A stretch of DNA of 64,000 bases from Spirochaetaceae bacterium (GTDB lineage: Bacteria; Spirochaetota; Spirochaetia; Treponematales; Rectinemataceae): the NCBI GenBank assembly GCA_025355995.1, contig JANXYQ010000076.1, positions 62,001 through 126,000 of the forward strand, given 5' to 3'. The notes beneath the pieces were generated by a model. That model ran no database searches. It saw nothing but the letters and a program-made list of their open reading frames with translations, and had not been told where the DNA came from. Below are positions 40,725 to 50,183 of this stretch, piece after piece. Position 1 is the first letter of the stretch. Every line of letters begins with the position of its first letter. Made by a program: the position numbers and the translations under genes.

Positions 40725-42155
40725 TTATCGCCCGAGCGCCTTCCTGATCCCGTCGAGGAAGGCTCCCGCGCCCCAATCTCCGTTCCAGGTCATGCCCAGG
40801 CGGACGGCCACGAGGTCGAGCGAGGGGCAGACGAATATATGCTGGCCCTGGTAACCGTCGGCCCAGTACAAATCGGCGGGCATGCCCGGAAAATCCCGGT
40901 CGGAGGCCTTTCCCGGGCTGCCCCTATTGAGCCAGAAGAAAGCGCCGTACTCGCCTTTTTCAGCGCCGGCGGTCGGCGTCGTCGAATATGTCATCCAGCC
41001 CTCGGGCAGGATGCGCTCGCCCTTCCAGACCCCGTCACCGAGGCAGAGCAGGCCGAAGCGGGCGTAGTCTCGGGCCGTGGCGTAAATATACGACGAGCCT
41101 ATCAAAGTTCCCGACGCGTCGATGCCGAAGACGGCGTCGCTCATGCCGATCTTGTCGAAGAGCTCTCGGCGGGGGAAGGACAGATAACCGGCCTCGTCGC
41201 GAATGACGAAGCGCAGGATGCGCGATACGATGTTCGTGCTTCCCGAGGAGTAGGACCAACGACTATCCGGGGGCGCCGCCAGGGCCTTCGATGCCGCATA
41301 GGCGGCCGCGTCGGGCTCGAGGAAGAGCATGCGGTTGACGTCCGACACCGGATGATCGGTGTAGTCCTCCTCCCAGGCGAGACCCGAGCTCATCCGCATC
41401 AGCATATCGGTCGTGATGGCGCCGCGCGGGTCTCCGGGCCCCTTCCATTCGGGGACCGGCGCGAGGGCCATGACGTCCAGCTTTCCCTGCTTGACGAGAA
41501 TCCCCGCCAAAGCGTTGGTGAAGCTCTTGGCCATGGACCAGCTGAGCAGGCGCGTATCCTTGGAGACTCCAGGGGCATAGCGCTCAGCCACGATGCGCCC
41601 GCGGTAGACGACGAGGGCCGCTCGAGTGCGCTTGAGCCGGCCCGGGTCGGTCTCGGCGAAGACGCCATCCATCGCCGCCCGTAGGGCGCCCGAATCGAGC
41701 CGTGGCGACGGGCCCGCGGGCTCCCTGTCGCCCTCGGGCCAGTCGATCGCCCGGCGGTCGACCGCGGGGTCGACCGCGGGGGCGGGCGGCGGCGCCATCG
41801 CGCGCAGGGACTTTTCGCTCCGGCCCGAGAGCAGCACCGGCCCGAGCCCCTCGACGTAGATCGCCGTCCGGGCGAAGAGCCCGAGGCCGAGGACGGAGCA
41901 GGTGACGCTTTTTCTCGTGACGTCGATCTTCGCCCGCATCAAGCCGAAGGCGGGGTCGAAGCCCGAATCCTCCCGCTCGATCGCGGCCGCGGAGAGTCCC
42001 TGGACGAATACGCCGGCGCAGAGGGCCTTGGCCTTGAAGGCGCAGCCGATGGGCAGCTCCTCGATGTACTCGCGCTTAGCCCAGGCGATAGTCACCGCTG
42101 CCGCGATCAGTAGGGCGGCCGCCCCGACGACGATCCATCGCTTCTTTTTCTCCAT
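40725..42155 (-). CDS. Membrane-anchored serine hydrolase (class C beta-lactamase fold)
   Basis: A 476-residue protein. Residues 7-26 form an N-terminal transmembrane helix. The hydrolase domain (about 165-476) has the SxxK nucleophile in LLSWSMAKSF (about 210), a Tyr motif WSYSSGST (about 300) and GYQGQHIF in the place of the KTG box. This pattern is closest to 6-aminohexanoate-dimer hydrolase/esterase-like members and not to true beta-lactamases. It acts outside the membrane. It lies 17 nt after the threonine aldolase gene on the same strand. Confidence 0.82.
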   Translation of the reverse strand: MEKKKRWIVVGAAALLIAAAVTIAWAKREYIEELPIGCAFKAKALCAGVFVQGLSAAAIEREDSGFDPAFGLMRAKIDVTRKSVTCSVLGLGLFARTAIYVEGLGPVLLSGRSEKSLRAMAPPPAPAVDPAVDRRAIDWPEGDREPAGPSPRLDSGALRAAMDGVFAETDPGRLKRTRAALVVYRGRIVAERYAPGVSKDTRLLSWSMAKSFTNALAGILVKQGKLDVMALAPVPEWKGPGDPRGAITTDMLMRMSSGLAWEEDYTDHPVSDVNRMLFLEPDAAAYAASKALAAPPDSRWSYSSGSTNIVSRILRFVIRDEAGYLSFPRRELFDKIGMSDAVFGIDASGTLIGSSYIYATARDYARFGLLCLGDGVWKGERILPEGWMTYSTTPTAGAEKGEYGAFFWLNRGSPGKASDRDFPGMPADLYWADGYQGQHIFVCPSLDLVAVRLGMTWNGDWGAGAFLDGIRKALGR

Positions 42156-42172
42156 GCAGCCTCATCCTCTCC

Positions 42173-43201
42173 CTAGCGGCCAGGCTCGAGCAGGGAATCC
42201 CTGAGTATGGCGGCGAAGGCGTCGACGTCCGCGTCCGTCGTGTCGAAGCTCGTCATCCAACGCTGGAGCCCGCCTTCCCAGTCGTAGAAGAAGGACTTCG
42301 CGCGGGCGCTCTCGGCCGCCTCGCTGGGCATCCGCGCGAAGATAGCGTTCGCCTCGACGGGGAAGGCCAGCTCGATGCCGCCCATCGAGCGGACGGCCGA
42401 TTCGAGCCTGCGCGCGGCCGCGTTGGCCGCTCTCGCGTTGCGCTCCCAGGCGCCGGAGCTCAAGTAGGCTTCGTACTGGGCGGAGATGAATCGCATCTTG
42501 GACGCGAGCTGGAGTCGGGTCTTGCGGAGGTAGGGCGCTCTCGCCGCCAAGGCGGGCTTGAGGACCACCACCGCCTCGCCGAAGGCTACCCCGTTCTTCA
42601 TGCCGCCGAAGGAGAGCAGGTCCACGCCCGCGCTGAGCTCCCTGAAGGAGAGGCCGAGGGCTACCGCGGCATTCGCGAGGCGGGCGCCGTCCACGTGCAC
42701 CGCGAGGCCGGCTGCGTGCGCCATGTCCGCGAGCTCGGCGAGCTCGGGCATGGAGTAGATTGTGCCGAGCTCGGTCGGCTGGGACAGGGAGAGGCAGCAG
42801 GGCTGGGACTGGTGGATGAAGCCCAGGCAGGCGAGGGCCTCGCGAAGTGCCCCGACCTGGACCTTCCCGTCGCGGCTTTCGAGCTGCTTGATTTTGCAGC
42901 CGATGCCCGCCTCCGGGGCTCCCGTCTCGTCGATCGCGATATGGGCGGTCTCGGAGCAGAGCACCGAGAGTCCGGGGCCGGCTACGAGGGAGAGGGCCAG
43001 CACGTTGGAGCCGGTGCCGTTGAGCACGAAGAAGGTCTCGGACTCGGGCCCGAATTCCCGCTTGAAGGAGGCGAGGGCCCTCTCGGTCCAGGGGTCGTCG
43101 CCGTAGCCCAGGGCGTGGCCGGAATTGGCGGAGGCTATAGCCTCCATGACCTCGGCGCAGGCGCCCGAGTTGTTGTCGCTGGCGAAACTCTTCATTGCCA
43201 T
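42173..43201 (-). CDS. ltaE: Low-specificity L-threonine aldolase
   Basis: A 342-residue PLP enzyme splitting L-threonine (and allo-threonine) to glycine and acetaldehyde. It has FASDNNSGACAEVMEA, HALGYGDDPWT, VHVDGARLANAAVALG and the lysine in SFGGMKNGVAFGEAVV. The length fits the LtaE family. Start at ATG 43201 or two codons later. A beta-eliminating or related PLP lyase with another substrate cannot be excluded. First of two genes with the serine hydrolase. Confidence 0.88.
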   Translation of the reverse strand: MAMKSFASDNNSGACAEVMEAIASANSGHALGYGDDPWTERALASFKREFGPESETFFVLNGTGSNVLALSLVAGPGLSVLCSETAHIAIDETGAPEAGIGCKIKQLESRDGKVQVGALREALACLGFIHQSQPCCLSLSQPTELGTIYSMPELAELADMAHAAGLAVHVDGARLANAAVALGLSFRELSAGVDLLSFGGMKNGVAFGEAVVVLKPALAARAPYLRKTRLQLASKMRFISAQYEAYLSSGAWERNARAANAAARRLESAVRSMGGIELAFPVEANAIFARMPSEAAESARAKSFFYDWEGGLQRWMTSFDTTDADVDAFAAILRDSLLEPGR

Positions 43202-43253
43202 AGTGTGGGCAAGTGTATCCGCCAGGAAGCGGGGGCGGCAAGCGGGGCTCGCT

Positions 43254-43282
43254 CTAGTACAGGGGCCGGTTTTGCACTACAA
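43254..43282 (-). promoter_or_regulatory. Promoter of ltaE
   Basis: TTGTAG (43282-43277), 17 nt, TACTAG (43259-43254). Confidence 0.45.
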
Positions 43283-43291
43283 TGAGTTACT

Positions 43292-43346
43292 AAGGATTTC
43301 GTCAAATAGGCGACACGACCGACGGGAGCGTCGCGACGAAATCCTT
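43292..43346 (+). promoter_or_regulatory. 12-bp hairpin in the helicase leader
   Basis: AAGGATTTCGTC (43292-43303) pairs perfectly with GACGAAATCCTT (43335-43346); an inner GCGAC/GTCGC stem sits in the loop. It lies about 90 nt before the DEAD-box ATG. DEAD-box genes often have long structured leaders for cold or autoregulatory control. Confidence 0.5.
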
Positions 43347-43435
43347 TACACGAAGCGTTCCATAGCATGGCATCATGCGAAGCATGTTGCACTACTATCG
43401 AAAACATTCGTATCTCTTTTTTCAACAGGAAACTC

Positions 43436-45259
43436 ATGGACAGCCAAACTTTCGAGTCTTTCGGACTCGGGCCCTCTACGCTCGCCGCCCTATCCCGCAA
43501 GGGCTTCGAAGAGCCCACTCCGATCCAAGCCCTCACCATACCTCGCCTCCTGAAGGACGGGCCGGACCTCATCGCGCGGGCGCGCACCGGCACCGGCAAG
43601 ACGGCCGCCTTCGGCATACCCTTCGCCGAGCTCCTCGCCGCCCCCGCGGACCACATACGGTCCCTCGTCCTGGTGCCCACGCGGGAGCTCGCCCTGCAGG
43701 TGACCGCCGAGCTCATCTCGCTGCGCAACGGGACCTGCCCGCGCGTGGCCGCCGTCTACGGCGGCGCCTCGATGGGCGAGCAGCTCAGGCGACTCAGGGC
43801 CGGGGTGGACGTCGTCGTCGGTACTCCCGGGAGGGTGCTCGACCACCTGGGCCGCGGGACCATGGACGTCTCGCGGATCGAGTTCCTCGTCCTGGACGAG
43901 GCGGACGAGATGCTCGACATGGGCTTCATCGAGGACATAGAGACGATAATGGAAAAATGCGGCGAGAAGCGCCGCGTGGTCCTCTTCTCGGCGACCATGC
44001 CCGCGGGCATCGTCCGCGTCGCCAAGCGCCGGCTCGGGGCCTACGAGATCGTCGAGGACTTCTCCGAGGCGGTGGCCACCGAGCTCGCCGAGCAGGTATG
44101 GCTCGAGGTGCGCGAGGGCGATCGGCTCGAGGCGCTCTGCCGTGTGATGGACGTCGAGGAGGATTTCTTCGGCATCGTGTTCACCACCACGAGGGTCGAG
44201 GCCGAGCGGGTCGCGAAGGCCCTGGAAGAGCGGGGCTACGACGCGGAGGCCCTCCACGGCGAGATACCCCAGGACCGGCGAGAGCGCATCCTGGCCAAAT
44301 TCCGCGAGAAGCGCGTCCGCGTCCTCGTCGCCACCGACGTGGCGGCGCGGGGCATCGACATCGACAACCTCTCGCACGTCGTCAACTGGTCCCTGCCCCA
44401 CGACCCCGAGGCCTACGTGCACAGGGTGGGGCGCACCGGGCGGGCCGGCAACGCGGGCACGGCTATTACCCTCGTCACTCCCGAGGAGTACCGCAAGCTC
44501 TTCAGGTTCAAGCACGTCGCGGGAGCCGGCTTCAAGAAGGCCAAGGTCCCCGACGTCGACGACGTCCTCGCGGCCAAGCGCGATCGGCTGCGCGCCAAGA
44601 TACTCTCGCGCGCGGAGTCCCTCGTCCAGGAGGCTGCGCCCGAGGCCTCGCCCGAGCCCGTCCCCGAGGCCGAGGCCGAGGCCTCGGCCGCCAAGAAGCC
44701 CGCCGCGAAGAAGACGGCCCGCTCCGTCACCGCCTCGGCGGCGAAGCTCTGGCGCGAGCTCGCTGAGGAGATACTCGAGAAGGTCGGGCCGGGCGAAGCC
44801 CTGGCGGCCGCCCTCTTCGAGGCCTTCGGGAACGAGATAGACCCCGCGCGCTATAAGCAGATCCAGGAGTCCTCGGTGGACGCGGCCGCCACGGCCCGGC
44901 TCTTCGTGGGAGTGGGCAAGAGGGACAAGGCTACGCCCAGAGGGCTCGCCGCCCTGGTCAAGCGCATATCGGGCCTGCCCGAGAGGCTCATTGGCGGGAT
45001 CGAGATCTACGAGAATTTCTCCTTCCTGACCGTGCCCTTCGAGGCCGCCGAGAAGGTCATCGCAGAGGCGCGCAGATCGGGTGGCCTGCCTCCCGTGCGC
45101 TTCGCCACGCCGAAGGGCGGAGCGGGCGAGCGCGGCGCCCCCGGGCCGAGGAACGGCCCGCCGAATTACCCGGCGCGCCCGCCCCATCCCAGGGCGGCCT
45201 ACGCCAAGCCCTCGCGGCCCGACATCAGCGCGGGGAAGAAGAGCAAGAAGCCCGAATAA
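43436..45259 (+). CDS. DEAD-box RNA helicase (DeaD/CshA type with RNA-binding tail)
   Basis: A 607-residue helicase. It has Q motif FEEPTPIQ, motif I ARTGTGKT, Ia PTRELA, II VLDEADEML, III SATMP, V ATDVAARGIDI and VI HRVGRTGRAG. An Ala/Glu/Lys low-complexity linker (about 405-450) precedes a DbpA-like RRM domain (ARLFVGVGKRDKATPRGLAA, about 500-570) and a basic Pro-rich tail. It unwinds structured RNA in ribosome assembly or mRNA decay. AGGAAACTC precedes the ATG at 43436. FTCD follows after 12 nt. Confidence 0.94.
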   Translation: MDSQTFESFGLGPSTLAALSRKGFEEPTPIQALTIPRLLKDGPDLIARARTGTGKTAAFGIPFAELLAAPADHIRSLVLVPTRELALQVTAELISLRNGTCPRVAAVYGGASMGEQLRRLRAGVDVVVGTPGRVLDHLGRGTMDVSRIEFLVLDEADEMLDMGFIEDIETIMEKCGEKRRVVLFSATMPAGIVRVAKRRLGAYEIVEDFSEAVATELAEQVWLEVREGDRLEALCRVMDVEEDFFGIVFTTTRVEAERVAKALEERGYDAEALHGEIPQDRRERILAKFREKRVRVLVATDVAARGIDIDNLSHVVNWSLPHDPEAYVHRVGRTGRAGNAGTAITLVTPEEYRKLFRFKHVAGAGFKKAKVPDVDDVLAAKRDRLRAKILSRAESLVQEAAPEASPEPVPEAEAEASAAKKPAAKKTARSVTASAAKLWRELAEEILEKVGPGEALAAALFEAFGNEIDPARYKQIQESSVDAAATARLFVGVGKRDKATPRGLAALVKRISGLPERLIGGIEIYENFSFLTVPFEAAEKVIAEARRSGGLPPVRFATPKGGAGERGAPGPRNGPPNYPARPPHPRAAYAKPSRPDISAGKKSKKPE

Positions 45260-45271
45260 CCAGGAGAGCAT

Positions 45272-46948
45272 ATGTCCGCGCAGATAGTCGAATGCGTACC
45301 GAATTTTTCTGAAGGCCGCGACAAGTCGATCATAGACGCGATCGCGCGCTCGATCTCCGGCGTCCCGGGGGTCTCCCTCCTCGACGTCGATCCCGGCGCC
45401 GACACCAATCGCACCGTATATACCTTCGTGGGCGCGCCCGGCGCCGTGGCCGCGGCCGCGCTCGCGGCCGCGAAGGCCGCCTACGCCCTCATCGACATGT
45501 CCAAGCACTCGGGCGCTCACCCGCGCATGGGCGCGATGGACGTCTGCCCCTTCGTGCCCGTCTCGGGCATAGACATGGCCGCCTGCGTCGAGCTGTCCAA
45601 GAAGGTGGGTGAGGCCATCGCCCGGGAACTCGGCGTCCCGGTCTATCTTTACGAGGCCGCCGCCACGAGAGCCGATCGCAAGAACTTGGCCGACATCCGC
45701 TCGGGAGAGTACGAGGCCCTCTCGGCCAAGCTCTCCTCGCCCCAATGGGCGCCGGACTTCGGGCCCGCGGCCTTCGATCCGCGCTGGGGCGCGACGGTCG
45801 TCGGCGCCCGCGAGTTCCTGATAGCCTACAACGTCAACCTGAACTCCCGCGACAAGAAGCTCGCGAACGAGATAGCCCTGAGCATCCGCGAGGCGGGGAG
45901 GGCGGCCAAGGACGCCGCCGGCAACCCGATCAAGGACGCCGAGGGGAAGGCCGTGAAGGCGCCGGGCCGCCTCAAGGACGTTCGCGCCATCGGCTGGTAC
46001 ATCGATTCCTACCGCTGCGCCCAGGTATCGATCAACCTCCTCGATTACAACACGAGCCCCCTCCACGTAGTTTTCGAGACGGCGAAGGAGGAGGCCGAGA
46101 AGCTAGGCCTCCTCGTCACGGGCAGCGAGATCGTCGGCCTCGTGCCGCGCGAGCCCATCCTCGCGGCGGGCAGGCACTTCCTGGCCAAGATGGGAAAGAG
46201 CCAGGGCGCGAGCGAGGCGGAGCTCGTGGAGACGGCCGTCCGCTCCATGGGCCTCTCCTCGGTGGCCCCCTTCGATCCCTCCAAGAAGATCATCGAATAC
46301 GCGTGCTCCTCTCCCACGCCCCTCGCCTCGATGCGGGTGGCCGACTTCGTCGACGAGGTCGCCTCCGATTCGCCGGCGCCGGGAGGAGGCTCGGTAGCCG
46401 CCCTCGCCGGCAGCCTGGGCGCCGCCCTCGCCGCCATGGTGGCCAACCTGACGGTTGGCAAGAAGGGCTACGAGACCGCTTGGGTAGAGCTCTCAGCCCT
46501 GGCCGCCCAGGCTCAGGGCGTCAAGGCCGCCCTCGTCGCCGCGGTGGACGCGGACACAGCCGCCTTCAACCTTATTATGGAGGCGATGAAGCTGCCCAAG
46601 TCCGACGCGGCGCAGAAGGCCGAGCGCGAGGCTGCCCTGCAGAGCGCCTTCATCAAGGCCGCCTCCGTACCGCTCGAGACCGCCGCCGCCTCGGTCCTGG
46701 CCCTGAAGGCCTGCGCGGACGCGGCAGAGCGCGGGAATCCCGCTTCGGCCTCGGACGCCGGGGTCGGCGCCTTGATGGCGCGGGCGGGGCTCGAGGGAGC
46801 CCTCCTCAACGTGCTCATCAACCTGGGCCAGGTCAAGGACTCAGGCCTCGCCGCCTCCATGCGCGAGCGCGCGCGGGAGCTTTCCGAGGAGGGGGCCCGG
46901 CTCGAGGCCCAGGCCCTGGCCAGGGTGAGGGCAGCGATAGGCGCCTAG
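45272..46948 (+). CDS. Glutamate formiminotransferase / formimidoyltetrahydrofolate cyclodeaminase
   Basis: A 558-residue bifunctional enzyme. Residues 1-330 are the formiminotransferase (IVECVPNFSEGRD, SGAHPRMGAMDVCPFVP), moving the formimino group of the histidine breakdown product to tetrahydrofolate. Residues about 350-558 are the cyclodeaminase (VASDSPAPGGGSVAALAGSL), releasing ammonia and giving methenyl-THF. No hutH/U/I are nearby. AGGAG lies 5 nt before the ATG. It follows the helicase closely and may share its transcript. Confidence 0.95.
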   Translation: MSAQIVECVPNFSEGRDKSIIDAIARSISGVPGVSLLDVDPGADTNRTVYTFVGAPGAVAAAALAAAKAAYALIDMSKHSGAHPRMGAMDVCPFVPVSGIDMAACVELSKKVGEAIARELGVPVYLYEAAATRADRKNLADIRSGEYEALSAKLSSPQWAPDFGPAAFDPRWGATVVGAREFLIAYNVNLNSRDKKLANEIALSIREAGRAAKDAAGNPIKDAEGKAVKAPGRLKDVRAIGWYIDSYRCAQVSINLLDYNTSPLHVVFETAKEEAEKLGLLVTGSEIVGLVPREPILAAGRHFLAKMGKSQGASEAELVETAVRSMGLSSVAPFDPSKKIIEYACSSPTPLASMRVADFVDEVASDSPAPGGGSVAALAGSLGAALAAMVANLTVGKKGYETAWVELSALAAQAQGVKAALVAAVDADTAAFNLIMEAMKLPKSDAAQKAEREAALQSAFIKAASVPLETAAASVLALKACADAAERGNPASASDAGVGALMARAGLEGALLNVLINLGQVKDSGLAASMRERARELSEEGARLEAQALARVRAAIGA

Positions 46949-47034
46949 GCGGCTTTTGGGTAAACATCCGTTCCACTCCCTCGGGCGGGACGGTTTTTCT
47001 TCGCGCGAAGGTGAATAAATATCCACTCGGCATA

Positions 47035-47064
47035 TTGACTTAAACGGCCTTCATTCCGTATACC
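47035..47064 (+). promoter_or_regulatory. Promoter of potABCD
   Basis: TTGACT, 18 nt, TATACC, 37 nt before the potA GTG, which has GAGGAG 9 nt upstream. Confidence 0.6.
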
Positions 47065-47101
47065 ATGCGAAGAAGATATTCAATCCGAGGAGACTGAAGC
47101 G

Positions 47102-48253
47102 GTGAAAGGATCCGACGTAACCGTTTCGGGTATTTCCAAGTCCTTCGGCGCCTTCAAGGCGCTGAAGGGCGTCTCCCTCGAGATCAAGAAGGGCGAGTTC
47201 TTCTCCCTCCTCGGTCCCTCCGGCTGTGGCAAGACCACCCTCCTCCGGGTGATCGCGGGCTTCGAGGAGCCTGATTCCGGCATCGTGGGAATAGACGGCC
47301 GCGACGTCTCCGGCCTCCCGCCGGACAAGAGGCGCTGCAACACGGTTTTCCAGAGCTACGCCCTCTTCCCCCACCTCACGGTTTTCGAGAACGTGGCCTT
47401 CCCCCTCCGCCTCAAGCGCCTGCCCAATCGCCTGGTGCGCGAGCTCGTCATGAAGCACCTCTCCCTGGTCCAGCTCGAGGGCCACGCCGAGAAGAGGCCC
47501 TCGATGCTCTCCGGCGGCCAGAAGCAGCGAGTGGCCATCGCTAGGGCCCTGATCAACGAGCCTTCCGTCCTCCTCCTCGACGAGCCACTCTCCGCCCTCG
47601 ACGCCAAGCTGCGCCAGCGCATGCTCGTAGAGCTGGATTCGATACACGACAAGGTCGGCATCACCTTCATCTACGTCACGCACGACCAACAGGAAGCCCT
47701 CTCCGTATCCGACCGCATCGCCGTCATGGACCAGGGCCTGGTCCTGCAGATCGGCTCCCCCCAGCAGATCTACGAGAATCCCGCCTCGGACTTCGTCGCC
47801 CGCTTCATCGGCGAGACCAACATCTTCGCGGGCGTCGTGGCCTCGCGGGAGGGCCCCTTCGCGACCGTCGAGTGCGAGGGCCTGGGTCCCCTCCTGGTGG
47901 AAGCCAACGGCGAGGCTCCCCTGGGAGCCCGGGTAAGCGTCGCGGTGAGGCCCGAGAAGATCCGCATCGCCGCGGAATCCCCCGGCGCCAGGCCGGAGCT
48001 CAACGTGCTCAGCGGCGTCGTCGAGGAACCCATCTACTCGGGCTTCCAGACCAAGTACATCATCCATTTGGCGGGCGGAGGCTCGGTCACCGTCTTCAGG
48101 CAGCACGCCAACTGGTCGGAGGGCGTGCCCGACCTCAAGTGGAAGGACGAGGTCTACCTCTCCTGGAGCGCGCGAGACTCCGTCGTAGTCGAGAGCGACG
48201 CAGTCGCCAACGACGAAGTCGTTAACGGCGCAGCGCGGCCGCCCGCGCCATGA
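47102..48253 (+). CDS. potA: Spermidine/putrescine ABC transporter ATPase
   Basis: A 383-residue ATPase. Walker A GPSGCGKTT (about 38), Q-loop FQSYALFP, signature LSGGQKQR, Walker B LLLDEPLSALD and switch His in THDQQE are intact. The C-terminal TOBE domain (VRPEKIRI...) regulates transport. It energises PotBC import of polyamines. Start GTG. The stop overlaps the potB ATG in ATGA. Confidence 0.95.
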   Translation: MKGSDVTVSGISKSFGAFKALKGVSLEIKKGEFFSLLGPSGCGKTTLLRVIAGFEEPDSGIVGIDGRDVSGLPPDKRRCNTVFQSYALFPHLTVFENVAFPLRLKRLPNRLVRELVMKHLSLVQLEGHAEKRPSMLSGGQKQRVAIARALINEPSVLLLDEPLSALDAKLRQRMLVELDSIHDKVGITFIYVTHDQQEALSVSDRIAVMDQGLVLQIGSPQQIYENPASDFVARFIGETNIFAGVVASREGPFATVECEGLGPLLVEANGEAPLGARVSVAVRPEKIRIAAESPGARPELNVLSGVVEEPIYSGFQTKYIIHLAGGGSVTVFRQHANWSEGVPDLKWKDEVYLSWSARDSVVVESDAVANDEVVNGAARPPAP

Positions 48254-49149
48254 CGCGCAATTACGGCAAGATCTACGCGGGGCCGCAGGCCCTGTGGCTC
48301 ACGGTCTTCTTCGCGGCTCCCCTGGCCATCATCGTCGCCTACTCCTTCATGAAGCGCGACCTCTACGGCGGCGTCTTGCCCCAAGCCAGCCTCGAGGCCT
48401 ACCGCTCCTTGGCCAACCCGACCCTCCTGAGCGTCGCCTGGCGCACGCTCTGGGTATCCTTCATCGCGACCGTCTTCACCATCCTAATAGCCCTGCCCTG
48501 CGGCTACAGCATCGCCCGGAGCGGCAATCAGGCTATGAGGCTCTTCCTGGTCATCGTGCCCTTCTGGACCAACTTCCTCATCCGGATCTACGCCTGGATA
48601 GCCATCCTCGGGAACGAGGGCTTCCTCAACGACCTGCTCAAAATCCTCGGCCTCAGGACCAACTCGGTGCAATTCCTTTATAACCAGGGGGCGGTCATCC
48701 TGGTCCTCGTCTACATGTACCTGCCCTATGCCATCCTGCCCCTCTTCTCCACCATCGACAAATTCGACTTCACCCTCCTCGAGGCGGCGCGCGACCTGGG
48801 TGCCACGAGGATGCAGGCCCTGATGAAGGTCCTCATACCCAACATACGCGGCGGACTCGTGACCGCGGTGCTCTTCACCTTCATCCCGATCTTCGGAGCC
48901 TACGCCGTCCCCCTCCTCGTCGGAGGCAAGGACGCCTACATGCTCGGCAACGTCATCGCCGACCAAGTGACCAAGACTCGCAACTGGCCGCTCGCGTCGT
49001 CCATCTCCATGGGCGTCACGGTGCTCACCGGCCTCGCCGCAGTCATCTTCGCGGCGACGAGCCGGCGCACCGCGCAGCACGTCGTCGAGGACTCCGGCAT
49101 CGGCCCCTTGAGCGCCACCGCGGGAATCCCGAGCGGGGGGCAGGCGTGA
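48250..49149 (+). CDS. potB: Spermidine/putrescine permease PotB
   Basis: A 299-residue inner-membrane permease with about six transmembrane helices, the first at residues 14-32. The EAA loop, the contact to PotA, is EAARDLGATRMQALMKVLIP (about 178). PFWTNFLIRIYAW is a family hallmark. Coupled at both ends: ATGA with potA and GTGA with potC. Confidence 0.94.
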   Translation: MTRNYGKIYAGPQALWLTVFFAAPLAIIVAYSFMKRDLYGGVLPQASLEAYRSLANPTLLSVAWRTLWVSFIATVFTILIALPCGYSIARSGNQAMRLFLVIVPFWTNFLIRIYAWIAILGNEGFLNDLLKILGLRTNSVQFLYNQGAVILVLVYMYLPYAILPLFSTIDKFDFTLLEAARDLGATRMQALMKVLIPNIRGGLVTAVLFTFIPIFGAYAVPLLVGGKDAYMLGNVIADQVTKTRNWPLASSISMGVTVLTGLAAVIFAATSRRTAQHVVEDSGIGPLSATAGIPSGGQA

Positions 49150-50051
49150 AAAAACTCCGCCTGCATGGCGCGTACCGGGCCGTCCGCGCGACCCTCAAGG
49201 GCATCAGGCCCCTGCCGCCGCGCATCTCCGGCTCAGGACCGCCCGCGACGGGCAGGAAGGGCCACGCAAAGCGCCGCAGGGGCATCGCCGTCTCCGATTT
49301 CGTGTACTGGGCGGTGATCGCCTTCCTATTCGCGCCCCTCGTCGTGCTCTTCGCGTACAGCTTCAATTCCTCGAAGAGCGGGAGCTGGACGGGTTTCTCA
49401 TTCATGTGGTATGAGAGGCTCTTCCTGGGCTCCGGCCTGCTCTGGAACGCCTTCGGCAACTCCGCGATCATCGCGCTCGGCTCGGCCTCGGCGGCCACCC
49501 TCCTCGGCTCGCTCGCGGCGGTGGGCACGAGCCGCTACTCCTTCTGGTACCGGCCCTACGTGAAGTCCATGAGCTTCATCCCGATGATATTGCCCGAGAT
49601 CATCGTCGGCGTATCCCTCCTCGTGTTCTTCGCCGGCGTCGGCCTCAAGCTCGGCCTCCTCACCGTGTGGATCGCGCACACGACCTTCAATATACCCTTC
49701 GTGTACCTCCTCGTATCGGCCCGGCTCGAGGAGTTCGACCCGAGCATCATCGAGGCCGCGAGAGACCTGGGCGCCACCGAGGTGCAGACCCTGCTTCGGA
49801 TCATACTGCCCATCACCATGCCCGGAATCGCCTCGGGCTTCCTCACGGCCGTCACCCTCTCGCTCGAGGACTTCGTCATCACCTTCTTCGTCGCCGGCCC
49901 GGGATCGACGACCCTCCCGCTCTTCATCTACTCGGCCATACGCTTCGGGGTGTCGCCGGTGATCAACGCCCTCTCCGCCGTGATGGTCGCGGGCACGGTG
50001 CTCCTAATCTACCCCGCCCGCAATTTCCTCAAGGCCTACGCCGCCCATTAG
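49146..50051 (+). CDS. potC: Spermidine/putrescine permease PotC
   Basis: A 301-residue permease partner of PotB. EAA loop EAARDLGATEVQTLLRIILP (about 201) and SFIPMILPEIIVGVSL are clear. The first about 45 residues are an extra basic cytoplasmic segment (GRKGHAKRRRG) before the first helix, longer than usual. The GTG start overlaps the potB stop; a later start would drop the extension but has no SD. A hairpin and 132 nt separate it from potD. Confidence 0.93.
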   Translation: MKKLRLHGAYRAVRATLKGIRPLPPRISGSGPPATGRKGHAKRRRGIAVSDFVYWAVIAFLFAPLVVLFAYSFNSSKSGSWTGFSFMWYERLFLGSGLLWNAFGNSAIIALGSASAATLLGSLAAVGTSRYSFWYRPYVKSMSFIPMILPEIIVGVSLLVFFAGVGLKLGLLTVWIAHTTFNIPFVYLLVSARLEEFDPSIIEAARDLGATEVQTLLRIILPITMPGIASGFLTAVTLSLEDFVITFFVAGPGSTTLPLFIYSAIRFGVSPVINALSAVMVAGTVLLIYPARNFLKAYAAH

Positions 50052-50076
50052 CGGTCGGGTTCGAAAATAAGTTGAT

Positions 50077-50107
50077 TGCAGTTGCCGGCGAAGGAATTGG
50101 GCAACTG
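50077..50107 (+). promoter_or_regulatory. Intercistronic hairpin between potC and potD
   Basis: GCAGTTGCC, 13-nt loop, GGCAACTGC, a 9-bp perfect stem without a T tract. Hairpins at this position often stabilise the binding-protein mRNA so that more PotD than permease is made. Confidence 0.5.
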
Positions 50108-50183
50108 CGGGCGTGGCCATGGTAGTGCCGCGCCGCGGACGGCCCTCGGCTGCCCGAACCCACATGGTAAAAGGGAGGACGAC

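Noticed and set aside
43490-46066. Open frame of about 850 codons antisense to the helicase and FTCD genes
   Set aside because: Same GC-driven shadow effect; no SD or recognisable domain.
50052-50075. GGGTTCGAAA resembling a tRNA T-loop
   Set aside because: No acceptor, anticodon or D-arm around it; it follows directly on the potC stop.
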